A DNA stretch of 21,526 nucleotides from positions 1 through 21,526 of the IMG/VR virus record IMGVR_UViG_3300038960_000033; one strand, written 5' to 3'. A program made the translations under genes and the position numbers. The notes under the pieces are model-generated. The model was not told where the DNA came from and did no database searches. It worked only from the letters and a program-made list of their open reading frames with translations. The stretch comes from a virus. Each line of letters starts with the position of its first letter. The first letter of the stretch is position 1. Shown in pieces: positions 14,198 through 21,526 of the stretch.

Positions 14198-17100
14198 AAT
14201 GCACTACCTGATAAAGCATTACCCATAATTTTACCTACTAACAAGTGGTTTCTATCAGGGTCTGCTTCTTGCATTTCCATAACTGTCATACCATATTTTT
14301 CCATATAATATTCGTCTGCTAGTTTTCTTTTATCTGCTCCTAATCTACCCCATTGTGCTCTATCAAAAGGGGTAAAGGCTCTACCCTCTAGCCTAGCCTC
14401 TGCCTGTGCCTCTGCTTTTCCTAACTCTTTAGATATATTTCTATACAACTTTAAATTGTTTAAAAGCATGGCTTTCTTTTTAGTATCAGAGGCTTGTTTA
14501 TATCTGTCAGACTGAACAATCTTTTTAACCTCTTTGTCCACATACTTACCCATATATCTTTTAACAAAAGCATCTGCAGATTTATCTCCTGTTGATGGAA
14601 CTACTTGATAAGTTTCTAGTCCAAATTTAACTAACTCTTTTTCTACAGGGGTTCGTTGCATTTCTTTTCTAACACCTGTTAATTGAGTTCCTACAGGACT
14701 TTGTCTATATATTTTACCCTCTCTTGTAGCACTCTCTAACTCAGGATAATATTCTTTTACAAAAGGTAAATTACGTAGTATAGAATTAGAGAATGCACTC
14801 ATGCCTCTTTCAGTAGCACCTGAACCATCTATCTGATTAAAGTCTCTAAGCACTGCTTCTTCTTCATCAAAAGCAGCCACTACATCTCTTACAATTCTAC
14901 CCGGAGTAGCTGCACCACCAATTAACTCACCTATATATCCACCAACATACTCTGCTAATTTTTCACCTGTGATATCAGTGAGTCCTGTTGGACTTCTGAG
15001 GTTCTTATAGAAAGACTCAATCATATATGAACTTGCACCTGTTCTAAACTGAGAGCCTGTTATACCCTCTAGTAAATCCTTAGTATCTATCTTTTCTAAT
15101 TCATTATTATCCCACTTTACTATAAAGTCTGCCACTATTAAGTAAGGAGCTAATGGAAAGAAAGGTCTCATATCTGCAGTTCTACCATCATCCGTTTTAG
15201 ATTCATACCACTTTACGTCTTGGTTATTAGACCTATGATAGATTGCTGCTTGAAGAGCGGCATAACCAACTAAACCTTTAGAGAATTGTTCTCTAGCTAA
15301 GTTAAATTGTCTCTCACCTGCCTTAAAATCACCTTTTAAATATTTACCTAAACCACCTGCACTATTTAAAGTAGCACCCACAAAACTTACAGGACTATAT
15401 TGAAATTGAAACTGCATTGCATTTGCCATAAATCTAGCAAAAGGAAATGCACCTGTACCTGCAGGCACACCTATAAGTCCGGGCAAAGGTCCTAGTGCCT
15501 CATTAAACTTAATAAAGTTATAGGCTATACCATCTCCCACATATTTTTTAGAATTTTGTTTAGGCATACGAGAGAAAGTAAAAGACAAAGCATCTTCTAC
15601 TGAGTCACCTACTAATTTTGTGGGTAGAACTTTACCTTGTCTGTGTACATCTGCAAGACTTGTACCCATACGTCTTAACTTTTTATCCACTGATGCAGTA
15701 AATACACCTCTTCTAAAAAATCCATCTTGCATGATGTTTAAATGGTTTAGTGCCATAGTAAATCTAGATAAACTTTCAGTACCTGTTACCTCTCCTGTTG
15801 TTCTGTTAAGGGTTCTTAATAACTGAGGATTATATTTTAGTAAAGATTCTGCTAACTCTCCTGATGTATTATTATCCATAGTAAATGCTATGAGACCAAA
15901 AGCATCTCTACCTATATCTCTTAGTCCTCTTTGGAAGTTACCTGCAGTAATATCTTCTACTGCTTTACCTGTCGCTAAAGAATTTATCGCTCTACCTGCA
16001 TGATATAGACTTGACTCCATTAAGTTGTAGGCAGACTCAAAGCCTAATCTAGTCACACCTGTAGCCACGTTACGAACAGTTGTAGATAATTGTGTAACCA
16101 TGAGTGCTCTACGCTCTCTATCCATTCTTTGCATAAATGAAACTAATTTACTAGTCTCAGTATCACCCATGTTACCAAACTTTTCGTCAAATAATTTCTT
16201 GAGAAGAGGGTCTGACTCCTTATAACCTTTAAATAGTTTTCCTAATGGACTAGCTGCCTGTAACAACTGTCCTGCCTCACTAAATGATGTATAAGTTATT
16301 TCAGAAAACTGTTTCTGAGTCAATCCTGCTCTAGCTATAGCACCATCTAGTAAGTCTAAGTCAATACCTTCAAACTCTTTAGTGTTAAATCTCTGTAGTA
16401 TTTCTCCTATAGCTTCTGATGCTTTACCATCACCCTCTTGATACTTACTTAAAAATTCATCATACTTACCTGTAGTGTCTTTTAACATATCCTCTACAGT
16501 TTCTGTGGCTACTTTAGATACTCTTTGGATTATATCCACTTTAACTTTTTTGTCTAGTATATCTAAATTAGATAAATTTAAATCAGGGTCTAGATTATCT
16601 AGTATTCTTCTACCCTCTGTAGGGTCAAATGAGATATCATCTGCATTCATGGTAAGTTGTCTACCTATATTTTCATCAGGATTAGCATTACCACTAAATG
16701 CTTTAGAGGCTAACCTGTCATTTTTACCTTCTTTTATTAACTGTTTTCTAGCTTTATTTATAGCTCCTTTACCTAAACTCTTATAACCAACACCACCTAT
16801 TGTACCAACTATAGCTGAACTAAGTCCTGCTGAAAGTAATATATCACTAACTGTAGCCTCTTCACCCATCTCTGCTTCAGCTTCTACCTTACTCAATCCA
16901 TATTCGTCATACGCACCTCTGAATCCCTCTACTGCTGTTTCAGCTATTAGAGGCTTTTTGATAGCCTGAAATCCTATTCTACTTGACTGTGATATAGCAC
17001 CTCTTTTACCTAGTTGTAGTATAGATTGTTTAGCAGCTTGGGTTGCTGCTACAGTTGCTATCTTTGCAGTTCCTAATCCTATTAAATTTATAGGGTCTGC

Positions 17101-17688
17101 TATCAATGCCTTTCCATAATCTAATATACCATCAAGAGTTCCTGTTCCACCTTCTTCATAAAAACTAGGTAGTCTTTGGATATCTCGGTATAAAGCACCA
17201 AACTCTGCTTTATCCTCTTCTGATGAAGAACGAATCCAATCGACTTGACCCATTAAATCTAATGTATTAGCGTTTATTTGTCGATAATGTGTTACAAATC
17301 TTTTTACATAATCTTTGTCACTTTCACCTTCCATCTGCATACCTGACTCACCGAATCTTTTCTTTCCGTATGAGCGTAAGGTAGACAAAAAGTTTTCATC
17401 TTTAGAAAACTCATCTAAAGTTTTTATTCTCTCTTCAAAAGTTTCATCTGCATATGTGGGGTCTAGCTGAAAGGAATCTTCAGCTTTAGGTTTGTCTTCA
17501 TCTTCTTCTGCAAAGTAGTCTATCTGCTTTGTTGCTACAGCTACTTCTTCTTTTTCTTCAGGCTTCTCCTCTTCCTCTGCAAAGTAATCTACAGAGGTGG
17601 TATTAGATACTTCTATAGCTTCTTCAGTAGCATCTTTTTTCTCTTCGTCATCCTCTGCGAAGTAGTCTACAGTATTCTTTAAAGCCAT
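14194..17688 (-). CDS. Large internal virion protein (T7 gp16-like position)
   Basis: A protein of 1164 residues, the largest product in the window, probably a virion protein that enters the host with the DNA. The acidic N-terminus carries three copies of DYFAE (residues 8-12, 34-38, 57-61). A region near 275-300 is rich in small residues and could insert in a membrane (LLSAGLSSAIVGTIGGVGY). A long helical part follows, and the C-terminal third has FARFMANAMQFQFQYSPVS and basic helices. No lysozyme or transglycosylase motif is evident. The position after a 505-aa helical protein and small virion genes parallels T7 gp14-gp15-gp16. It starts directly after the 505-aa gene (TAA then ATG, AAAGG upstream) and its stop overlaps that of mazG. 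The ejection role is inferred from size and order. Confidence 0.85.
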   Translation of the reverse strand: MALKNTVDYFAEDDEEKKDATEEAIEVSNTTSVDYFAEEEEKPEEKEEVAVATKQIDYFAEEDEDKPKAEDSFQLDPTYADETFEERIKTLDEFSKDENFLSTLRSYGKKRFGESGMQMEGESDKDYVKRFVTHYRQINANTLDLMGQVDWIRSSSEEDKAEFGALYRDIQRLPSFYEEGGTGTLDGILDYGKALIADPINLIGLGTAKIATVAATQAAKQSILQLGKRGAISQSSRIGFQAIKKPLIAETAVEGFRGAYDEYGLSKVEAEAEMGEEATVSDILLSAGLSSAIVGTIGGVGYKSLGKGAINKARKQLIKEGKNDRLASKAFSGNANPDENIGRQLTMNADDISFDPTEGRRILDNLDPDLNLSNLDILDKKVKVDIIQRVSKVATETVEDMLKDTTGKYDEFLSKYQEGDGKASEAIGEILQRFNTKEFEGIDLDLLDGAIARAGLTQKQFSEITYTSFSEAGQLLQAASPLGKLFKGYKESDPLLKKLFDEKFGNMGDTETSKLVSFMQRMDRERRALMVTQLSTTVRNVATGVTRLGFESAYNLMESSLYHAGRAINSLATGKAVEDITAGNFQRGLRDIGRDAFGLIAFTMDNNTSGELAESLLKYNPQLLRTLNRTTGEVTGTESLSRFTMALNHLNIMQDGFFRRGVFTASVDKKLRRMGTSLADVHRQGKVLPTKLVGDSVEDALSFTFSRMPKQNSKKYVGDGIAYNFIKFNEALGPLPGLIGVPAGTGAFPFARFMANAMQFQFQYSPVSFVGATLNSAGGLGKYLKGDFKAGERQFNLAREQFSKGLVGYAALQAAIYHRSNNQDVKWYESKTDDGRTADMRPFFPLAPYLIVADFIVKWDNNELEKIDTKDLLEGITGSQFRTGASSYMIESFYKNLRSPTGLTDITGEKLAEYVGGYIGELIGGAATPGRIVRDVVAAFDEEEAVLRDFNQIDGSGATERGMSAFSNSILRNLPFVKEYYPELESATREGKIYRQSPVGTQLTGVRKEMQRTPVEKELVKFGLETYQVVPSTGDKSADAFVKRYMGKYVDKEVKKIVQSDRYKQASDTKKKAMLLNNLKLYRNISKELGKAEAQAEARLEGRAFTPFDRAQWGRLGADKRKLADEYYMEKYGMTVMEMQEADPDRNHLLVGKIMGNALSGSAF
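17506..17667 (-). repeat. Three DYFAE short linear motifs
   Basis: Within the N-terminus of the 1164-aa protein the peptide DYFAE, followed by an acidic run, occurs at 17653-17667, 17575-17589 and 17506-17520. The spacings are unequal (26 and 23 residues) and the linkers are acidic and of low complexity. The codons differ between copies (GAC/GAT, GCG/GCA, TTC/TTT), so the peptide rather than the DNA appears to be conserved. Confidence 0.85.
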
Positions 17689-19206
17689 TTATCTTTTACC
17701 TTTTCGTGCCTCGGCTCTTATCTGTGCTTGACTCTTTTTATCTTCAGGTACAGCATCTCCAAATCTCTTTTTTCTCAACTCTGCTAGTCTTTTCTTCTCT
17801 GCATCGGCTGCTTTCTTTTCTTCTGTATATTTATTCCAAACAATTTGTGCTAAACCATCCATTCTTTCTTCATAAGCCTCTTGAGTTTCGTCTGCTTTCT
17901 TTGGATAGGTTTGCATTAACATATCAGAAAGTTGCATAGGATTAGTTATGGTAGTTTTTGTTCCTTGATTTAACTCTAATAAGTTTCTAGCCACGTTTTC
18001 ATTTACTTCAGGATTATCTTTAACAAGTTTTTCTACCTTTTCTCTCTTAGTTATTTTCTTTGGCTCTTGTATTTCTTTTTCACCTTCACCTTCACCTACA
18101 CCAAATTCTTCTTTTAAAACTTCTTCTACTAATCCTTGTGCATTATTCGTTGCTATCCAGTTTAAAGCACCCTCAGATTTAACAGTGCCATCACTATCAA
18201 TTAATCCTTTTACATAATTTTTCTTAGACTCTCTAAGTTTTTGATTATAGTATTTAGTTGCTTCATCTCCTGATAAAAGTCCTTCAGGTGTGGTTACTTT
18301 TAAAATACCACCTGATGTATTATAACCTACCTCTGTTTTTAGATTAGTTACTACACTATTAAATCCTGTGTTAACTTTAGAGAAAGTTAAGTCTTTAGTA
18401 GTTGTATCATCTTTAGCGTTTGCAGCTATGTTAGCCGCTTGTACTGTTGCAGATTTTTTATTCACATCAGCTAAGATACTTATAACAGTATCCTTCTTTT
18501 GATTAAGAGCATCTAACTTATCTTTATAGTCAGGTGCAGTTTTATCTAATTGAGTTATTTGAGTAGCTATAACCCCAAGTTGAGATTCTAAATCTTTAGG
18601 AGCTTTCATTAGTCTATCATATCTTATAGAGCCTTTACCAAAAGATTCTTTTATGTCAGATTCACTAGCATTATCTGCAGGTAATAATCCTGCTTGTACA
18701 TATTGTGATTTTGCTTGTTCGTAAGTTTGCTTTGGGTCAATTCCAAATAACTGCATACCTTTTGTTGTTACACCTGTTGCAAATTCAGGTGTGGATATTT
18801 GTCTTAGTTTTACTAATCCTTTAGCAGCTTCAGCTACACCTTCAAAACCTTGCTCTTCATTTGCATGAGCATAATCATATGCCTCATTCATGTTACCCCC
18901 TAATTTTTTATGGGTTGATAATTCTTTATACATTGTATTATAGTGGTCATCTCCACCTGCAACTATGGCTCTAGCTTTATTAAAGGCAAATTTATCATCT
19001 TTATCAAATAACTGTGCTATGGCTTTTATTTGTTGCTCTACTTTTTCTTTATCATTTTGAAATTTTTTTCTATTCTCTGCGGCTTCAGCTACTTGTCTAT
19101 CAAGTATAGTTCTAGTACGGAGCTTTACTTCTTTTTCTTGCTCATCAATATCTTCAACTATCTGTGAAGCTGCCCCACCTAAAAATGCACCAAAGTTAAA
19201 TCCCAT
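17689..19206 (-). CDS. Internal virion protein, helical (T7 gp15-like position)
   Basis: A protein of 505 residues. The glycine-rich start MGFNFGAFLGGAASQ is typical of phage internal or ejection proteins. It is followed by charged helices (EQEKEVKLRTRTILDRQVAE), then a long helical and low-complexity body, and a strongly charged tail (EEKKAADAEKKRLAELRKKR) ending KGKR. No enzyme motif is visible. Its ATG overlaps the previous stop (TAATG) with AAGGAG upstream. Size and order between small virion proteins and the 1164-aa protein suggest an inner-core or DNA-ejection component; this is inference, and the sequence alone does not name a family. Confidence 0.82.
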   Translation of the reverse strand: MGFNFGAFLGGAASQIVEDIDEQEKEVKLRTRTILDRQVAEAAENRKKFQNDKEKVEQQIKAIAQLFDKDDKFAFNKARAIVAGGDDHYNTMYKELSTHKKLGGNMNEAYDYAHANEEQGFEGVAEAAKGLVKLRQISTPEFATGVTTKGMQLFGIDPKQTYEQAKSQYVQAGLLPADNASESDIKESFGKGSIRYDRLMKAPKDLESQLGVIATQITQLDKTAPDYKDKLDALNQKKDTVISILADVNKKSATVQAANIAANAKDDTTTKDLTFSKVNTGFNSVVTNLKTEVGYNTSGGILKVTTPEGLLSGDEATKYYNQKLRESKKNYVKGLIDSDGTVKSEGALNWIATNNAQGLVEEVLKEEFGVGEGEGEKEIQEPKKITKREKVEKLVKDNPEVNENVARNLLELNQGTKTTITNPMQLSDMLMQTYPKKADETQEAYEERMDGLAQIVWNKYTEEKKAADAEKKRLAELRKKRFGDAVPEDKKSQAQIRAEARKGKR

Positions 19207-19706
19207 TATGCTCTCCTTGCCATAAGACCCATAGGTTCTTCTTGTATCTCTTCTTCCATCATATCTTCTTCTTCTTCAGGCATATCTTCTACTGTCATAC
19301 CTTTAATCTTACTTAATGCAGAGTCCAATACAGCATCAGATGCTCTATCTGATTCTTCAGGCTCATCACCCATTACATATTTAGTATCTGTTTTCTCTGC
19401 TAATGTTTTCATTATCTCTATAAGTATAGGTAAAACTAATACACCTACATCAATACTATGCACACCTTGTAACACTGCACCTAATTGCATTGAGTTTGCT
19501 ATTGTGCTTAGTGGTATACCTGATTCTATAATAGACAATAGTTCCTGTACTAATTCAGGATTGTCAAATCTATCTAGATACCAATCCATAGATTCTTCTA
19601 CAGTGCTAAACTGTGGTGGATTTTGCCAAGGTCTTGCTCTTAATTCATGTGTAAGAGATTGCCCCGGAATAGGTCTACTGAATGATACTTGTTCAACATC
19701 ACGCAT
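19206..19706 (-). CDS. Conserved virion-module protein with PIPGQSLT motif
   Basis: A protein of 166 residues from the ATG at 19706, which has AAGGA eight bases upstream; a longer frame from 19745 adds 13 residues but lacks a ribosome site. The N-terminus FSRPIPGQSLTHELRARPW followed by NPPQFSTVEES resembles, from memory, a protein found beside structural genes of many marine and cyanophages, of unknown function. The middle is helical (LQGVHSIDVGVLVLPILIEI, a hydrophobic stretch too polar at its edges to be a certain membrane span). The tail is extremely acidic with methionines (EDMPEEEEDMMEEEI). It overlaps both neighbours, so it is co-translated with the virion genes. Confidence 0.82.
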   Translation of the reverse strand: MRDVEQVSFSRPIPGQSLTHELRARPWQNPPQFSTVEESMDWYLDRFDNPELVQELLSIIESGIPLSTIANSMQLGAVLQGVHSIDVGVLVLPILIEIMKTLAEKTDTKYVMGDEPEESDRASDAVLDSALSKIKGMTVEDMPEEEEDMMEEEIQEEPMGLMARRA

Positions 19707-19890
19707 TATTATAATCCTTAATATCTTGTATATATCTTGCCACACGCATAGTTACATCTACGTTAGGCTTATACTTTTTAGCTTTAGTAGACATAGTTTT
19801 AGATAGTAGACCACTTTTAGGCTCTTGCATAGGCTCTACTTGCATCTTAGATAATTTTCTATATATATTTAAAGAAGGGTTTGTTTCCAT
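19699..19890 (-). CDS. Small basic hypothetical protein in virion module
   Basis: A protein of 63 residues, lysine- and methionine-rich (RKLSKMQVEPMQEPKSG, KAKKYKPNVDV), ending in a helix (TMRVARYIQDIKDYNNA). Its ATG overlaps the preceding stop (TAATG), and its own end overlaps the next gene by eight bases. GGAGG lies about 12 bases before the start, farther than usual. The family is unknown. The tight fit between virion genes supports it being real. Confidence 0.68.
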   Translation of the reverse strand: METNPSLNIYRKLSKMQVEPMQEPKSGLLSKTMSTKAKKYKPNVDVTMRVARYIQDIKDYNNA

Positions 19891-20660
19891 TATCCGAATA
19901 ATCCTCCACCACCAAACATTGAACCTGTTACAAACTTACCAATCAATCCACCAAAAGCAGAAGAAGAGGCATAATCATTTTTCATGTCTTGTATGTTAGC
20001 GGCACTGTCAGCTTGTAGCTGTGCCTTTGCAAGTTCAATAACACGACTTCTTTCATTCTCTGCAGATGTCCATGCCCACTCCATAGTATCACCATAATAC
20101 TGCCACAAATTATTATAGGCTTGATTACTTAGTCCTAATATATTCTGAGCATTCAATTCATTAGCTCTGTTTATAGCTGCAGTATCTGCAGTTGCTAACT
20201 GTCTTCTCCAATTAGCGTTTGCCTGTGCAATAACTAATTGATTCTGTGCATTAAATTGGTCACGTTGATTGTTAATCTCTGCATTAAATCTTTCTATAGT
20301 ATTAGCCTGACCTGCATTAAACTGTGACTGTGCATTCATTTGTGTTGCATTAAACTGATTAGCTTGTTGTGCTAAATTAGCAAAGAATTGGTCTACTTGA
20401 TTCTGAGAAGTAGCGTTAAACTGCCTTGATGCATTCTCTGCTGCTTGGTCAGTAAACAAAGATTGTATCTGTTGTTGTGCTCCAAACATTTCTGCTTGTT
20501 GTCTGTTGGATAGGTTAGCCATATCCATTTGCAAGAATGACTGTGCGTTCTGTACAGCAGCTTGTTGTCTAGCATTTAAATTTGCAGTGTCTAAACCTGA
20601 TAAAGCAGAAGCGTTTGCCATTACTAATGCCTGTCTATTAGACAAGTTATTTAGATTCAT
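19890..20660 (-). CDS. Hendecad-repeat virion protein, C-terminal part (frame-disrupted)
   Basis: The 256 residues continue the preceding repeat protein. Residues 5-180 are sixteen consecutive 11-residue units, most starting with Asn (NLSNRQALVMA, NASALSGLDTA, NLNARQQAAVQ and so on; later NATQMNAQSQF, NAGQANTIERF, NAEINNQRDQF). A tail with WQYYGDTMEWAW follows, and the protein ends in a glycine/phenylalanine-rich segment (FGGLIGKFVTGSMFGGGGLFG). The ATG at 20660 is internal: the frame is open upstream to about 20712 and reads IETLQQVALENSRAAQT before it, still in repeat phase. It is therefore not an independent gene. Long right-handed coiled-coil rods are expected from hendecads. A structural or ejection role in the virion is inferred from position. 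Confidence 0.85.
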   Translation of the reverse strand: MNLNNLSNRQALVMANASALSGLDTANLNARQQAAVQNAQSFLQMDMANLSNRQQAEMFGAQQQIQSLFTDQAAENASRQFNATSQNQVDQFFANLAQQANQFNATQMNAQSQFNAGQANTIERFNAEINNQRDQFNAQNQLVIAQANANWRRQLATADTAAINRANELNAQNILGLSNQAYNNLWQYYGDTMEWAWTSAENERSRVIELAKAQLQADSAANIQDMKNDYASSSAFGGLIGKFVTGSMFGGGGLFG

Positions 20661-20871
20661 AGTCTGAGCAGCACGAGAGTTCTCTAAAGCTACCTGTTGT
20701 AAAGTTTCTATTAGCTATGTCACTTATCTTTGCGGCATTTTGTACATTAGCTTGGAACGCTTGGTCAAACTCTAGTCCTATAAAGTTAGCTCTTTGTTGA
20801 GCTGCTAACATAGCACGTTGTTGTCTATTAGATAAGTTCTGTGTTTCAAACTGTGTTTGTACCTGTGCATC
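20121..20871 (-). repeat. About 23 tandem 11-residue (hendecad) repeats
   Basis: From Asp at 20871 to Gln at 20121 the protein divides into consecutive 11-residue units, usually beginning with Asn (sometimes Asp, Ala, Gly). NLSNRQ- or NLNARQ-type units occur in alternate positions in the stretch NLSNRQALVMA, NASALSGLDTA, NLNARQQAAVQ, NAQSFLQMDMA, NLSNRQQAEMF, giving a 22-residue super-repeat. Later units carry FNA at each boundary. Only the unit at the frame disruption is short. Confidence 0.88.
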
Positions 20872-21519
20872 TGCTCGTGCAATAGGTAACGCTGATTCCA
20901 TAGCAGCCTGTACAAGTGCCTGTCCTGCAATGCTAGAAGCACCTAAACCTCTTTGTTGCATAACTGCATTAACACCTCTGATAGCACCTGCCGCCCATGA
21001 AGGTGGATTAGTAGCATCAAAGTTTGCAGTTAATGTTGCTAGTTGTCCTGCTACAGTTGCTTTCTCAGAAGGTGTAGCAGTGGCAGCCTCTATTTGTTCT
21101 GTAAATGTTTTTGCCTTTTCTGCATCAGCAGTTGTAGATATCAACTCACCTGCTTGTATCTGCCTTTGAATAGGGTTTGTCATTTGAGTTGCAACACCTT
21201 GAGCCGCAGTTAAGTCTGCCACAGAGGTTGTTGCTTGTTGTTGTGCTTGTACTTGTGACCTTTGTCTTTCTTGGTCAGTTACTTGAGCACCTTGAACTGT
21301 TTGTAATGCTTCTCTTATCTGTGGAGTTACAGCCTGTGCTTGTAATTGTTGAGCATCAGCTTTGCTCTGTTGCTGTGTAGTTGCTGTTCCTGCTTGTGCC
21401 GCAGGTAATGCAACTTGCCCTTGAACACCTATATCTGTAGGAATAAATTGTCCTGCTGTTGGAGTGACACCTACTGTTTGTATCTGTGCTCCCTGTGGTA
21501 AAGCAGGAGCAGTTGCCAT
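20647..21519 (-). CDS. Hendecad-repeat virion protein, N-terminal part (frame-disrupted)
   Basis: A protein of 290 residues, extremely rich in Ala, Gln and Thr. Residues 1-155 are low-complexity and probably extended or helical (QQQSKADAQQLQAQ). Next comes a better-ordered segment with PPSWAAGAIRGVNAVMQQRGLGASSIAGQ, and from residue 217 the 11-residue repeats begin (DAQVQTQFETQ, NLSNRQQRAML). The repeats run to NAAKISDIANR and NFT; then the frame changes register and ends in atypical residues (TGSFRELSCCSDYESK), including two Cys in an otherwise Cys-free protein. That is the sign of an out-of-frame tail. With 8 bases restored, this frame and the following one make a single 545-codon gene. The window edge is seven bases beyond the ATG, so the true start may lie upstream. 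Confidence 0.85.
   Translation of the reverse strand: MATAPALPQGAQIQTVGVTPTAGQFIPTDIGVQGQVALPAAQAGTATTQQQSKADAQQLQAQAVTPQIREALQTVQGAQVTDQERQRSQVQAQQQATTSVADLTAAQGVATQMTNPIQRQIQAGELISTTADAEKAKTFTEQIEAATATPSEKATVAGQLATLTANFDATNPPSWAAGAIRGVNAVMQQRGLGASSIAGQALVQAAMESALPIARADAQVQTQFETQNLSNRQQRAMLAAQQRANFIGLEFDQAFQANVQNAAKISDIANRNFTTGSFRELSCCSDYESK
20679..20706 (-). other. Frame disruption in the hendecad protein, 8 bases short
   Basis: The Asn codon opening one repeat is at 20706 and the Asn codon opening the next is at 20681, 25 bases away instead of the 33 that every other unit uses. Frame N-terminal to the site ends in an odd tail; frame C-terminal to it reads QQVALE and continues the repeats. 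Exactly 8 bases are therefore missing, probably encoding part of an NFTAEQQ-like stretch. Confidence 0.8.
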
Positions 21520-21526
21520 TTGTGCA

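Noticed and set aside
16475-16786. Plus-strand open frame of 103 codons inside the 1164-aa gene
   Set aside because: Shadow frame; serine/leucine-rich composition and no ribosome site.
20691-20712. Programmed +1 frameshift joining the two halves of the hendecad protein
   Set aside because: No known slippery or stop-linked +1 site is present, and the product would have a repeat unit about three residues short in an otherwise exact array; loss of 8 bases explains it better.
1-21526. tRNA, rRNA, CRISPR arrays, insertion sequences, T7-type RNA polymerase
   Set aside because: None was recognised; all long stretches are explained by protein-coding frames, and the only tandem repetition seen is at the protein level.

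Overview
The window is a piece of a tailed-phage genome, AT-rich and almost without intergenic space. Most neighbouring genes overlap by 1 to 20 bases (ATGA, TAATG and TAGTG junctions) and many carry a strong AAAGGAG-type ribosome site. The combination of a family A DNA polymerase carrying a DnaJ-like zinc-finger insertion, a B12-dependent (class II) ribonucleotide reductase, a T7-type endonuclease I, a tyrosine integrase and MazG points to a marine podovirus of the HMO-2011 type (phages of SAR116/SAR11-like alphaproteobacteria). That affiliation rests on recalled family knowledge and was not searched.

Layout, plus strand (2-14197): a cytosine-C5 DNA methyltransferase cut by the window start; a likely lysis cassette (small membrane protein, SleB-type endolysin, two-span membrane protein as holin candidate); a conserved protein of unknown function; a tiny membrane protein; and the integrase. 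The replication module follows: zinc-finger/TOPRIM primase, RecA-fold helicase, DNA polymerase. After the longest gap of the plus-strand half, which holds a near-consensus sigma-70 promoter, come an acidic protein at an SSB-like position, a PD-(D/E)XK exonuclease, a small coiled-coil protein and T7-like endonuclease I. The plus strand ends with nucleotide-metabolism and accessory genes: DUF3310, class II RNR in two frames, a small membrane protein, a PD-(D/E)XK-like protein, an RMF-like small protein and MazG.

Layout, minus strand (14194-21519): a virion module read toward the plus-strand genes. It contains an alanine/glutamine/asparagine-rich protein built from 11-residue repeats (in two frames), two small conserved proteins, a 505-aa protein and a 1164-aa protein. 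The last two occupy the place and have the size order of T7 gp15/gp16 internal (DNA-ejection) proteins. The two modules meet tail to tail and share their stop codons in a TTAA.

How it fits together: the primase, helicase, polymerase, putative SSB, exonuclease and endonuclease I form a T7-like replication and host-DNA-recycling set. RNR and MazG adjust nucleotide pools. The methyltransferase may protect the DNA. The integrase suggests a temperate or formerly temperate life.

The most notable observations are two frame disruptions whose missing lengths can be deduced. About 25 bases are missing at the RNR active site, which removes the conserved catalytic Glu. Exactly 8 bases are missing from the 11-residue-repeat virion protein. 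Restoring these lengths gives intact genes of 642 and 545 codons. Both should be checked against reads before being taken as biology.
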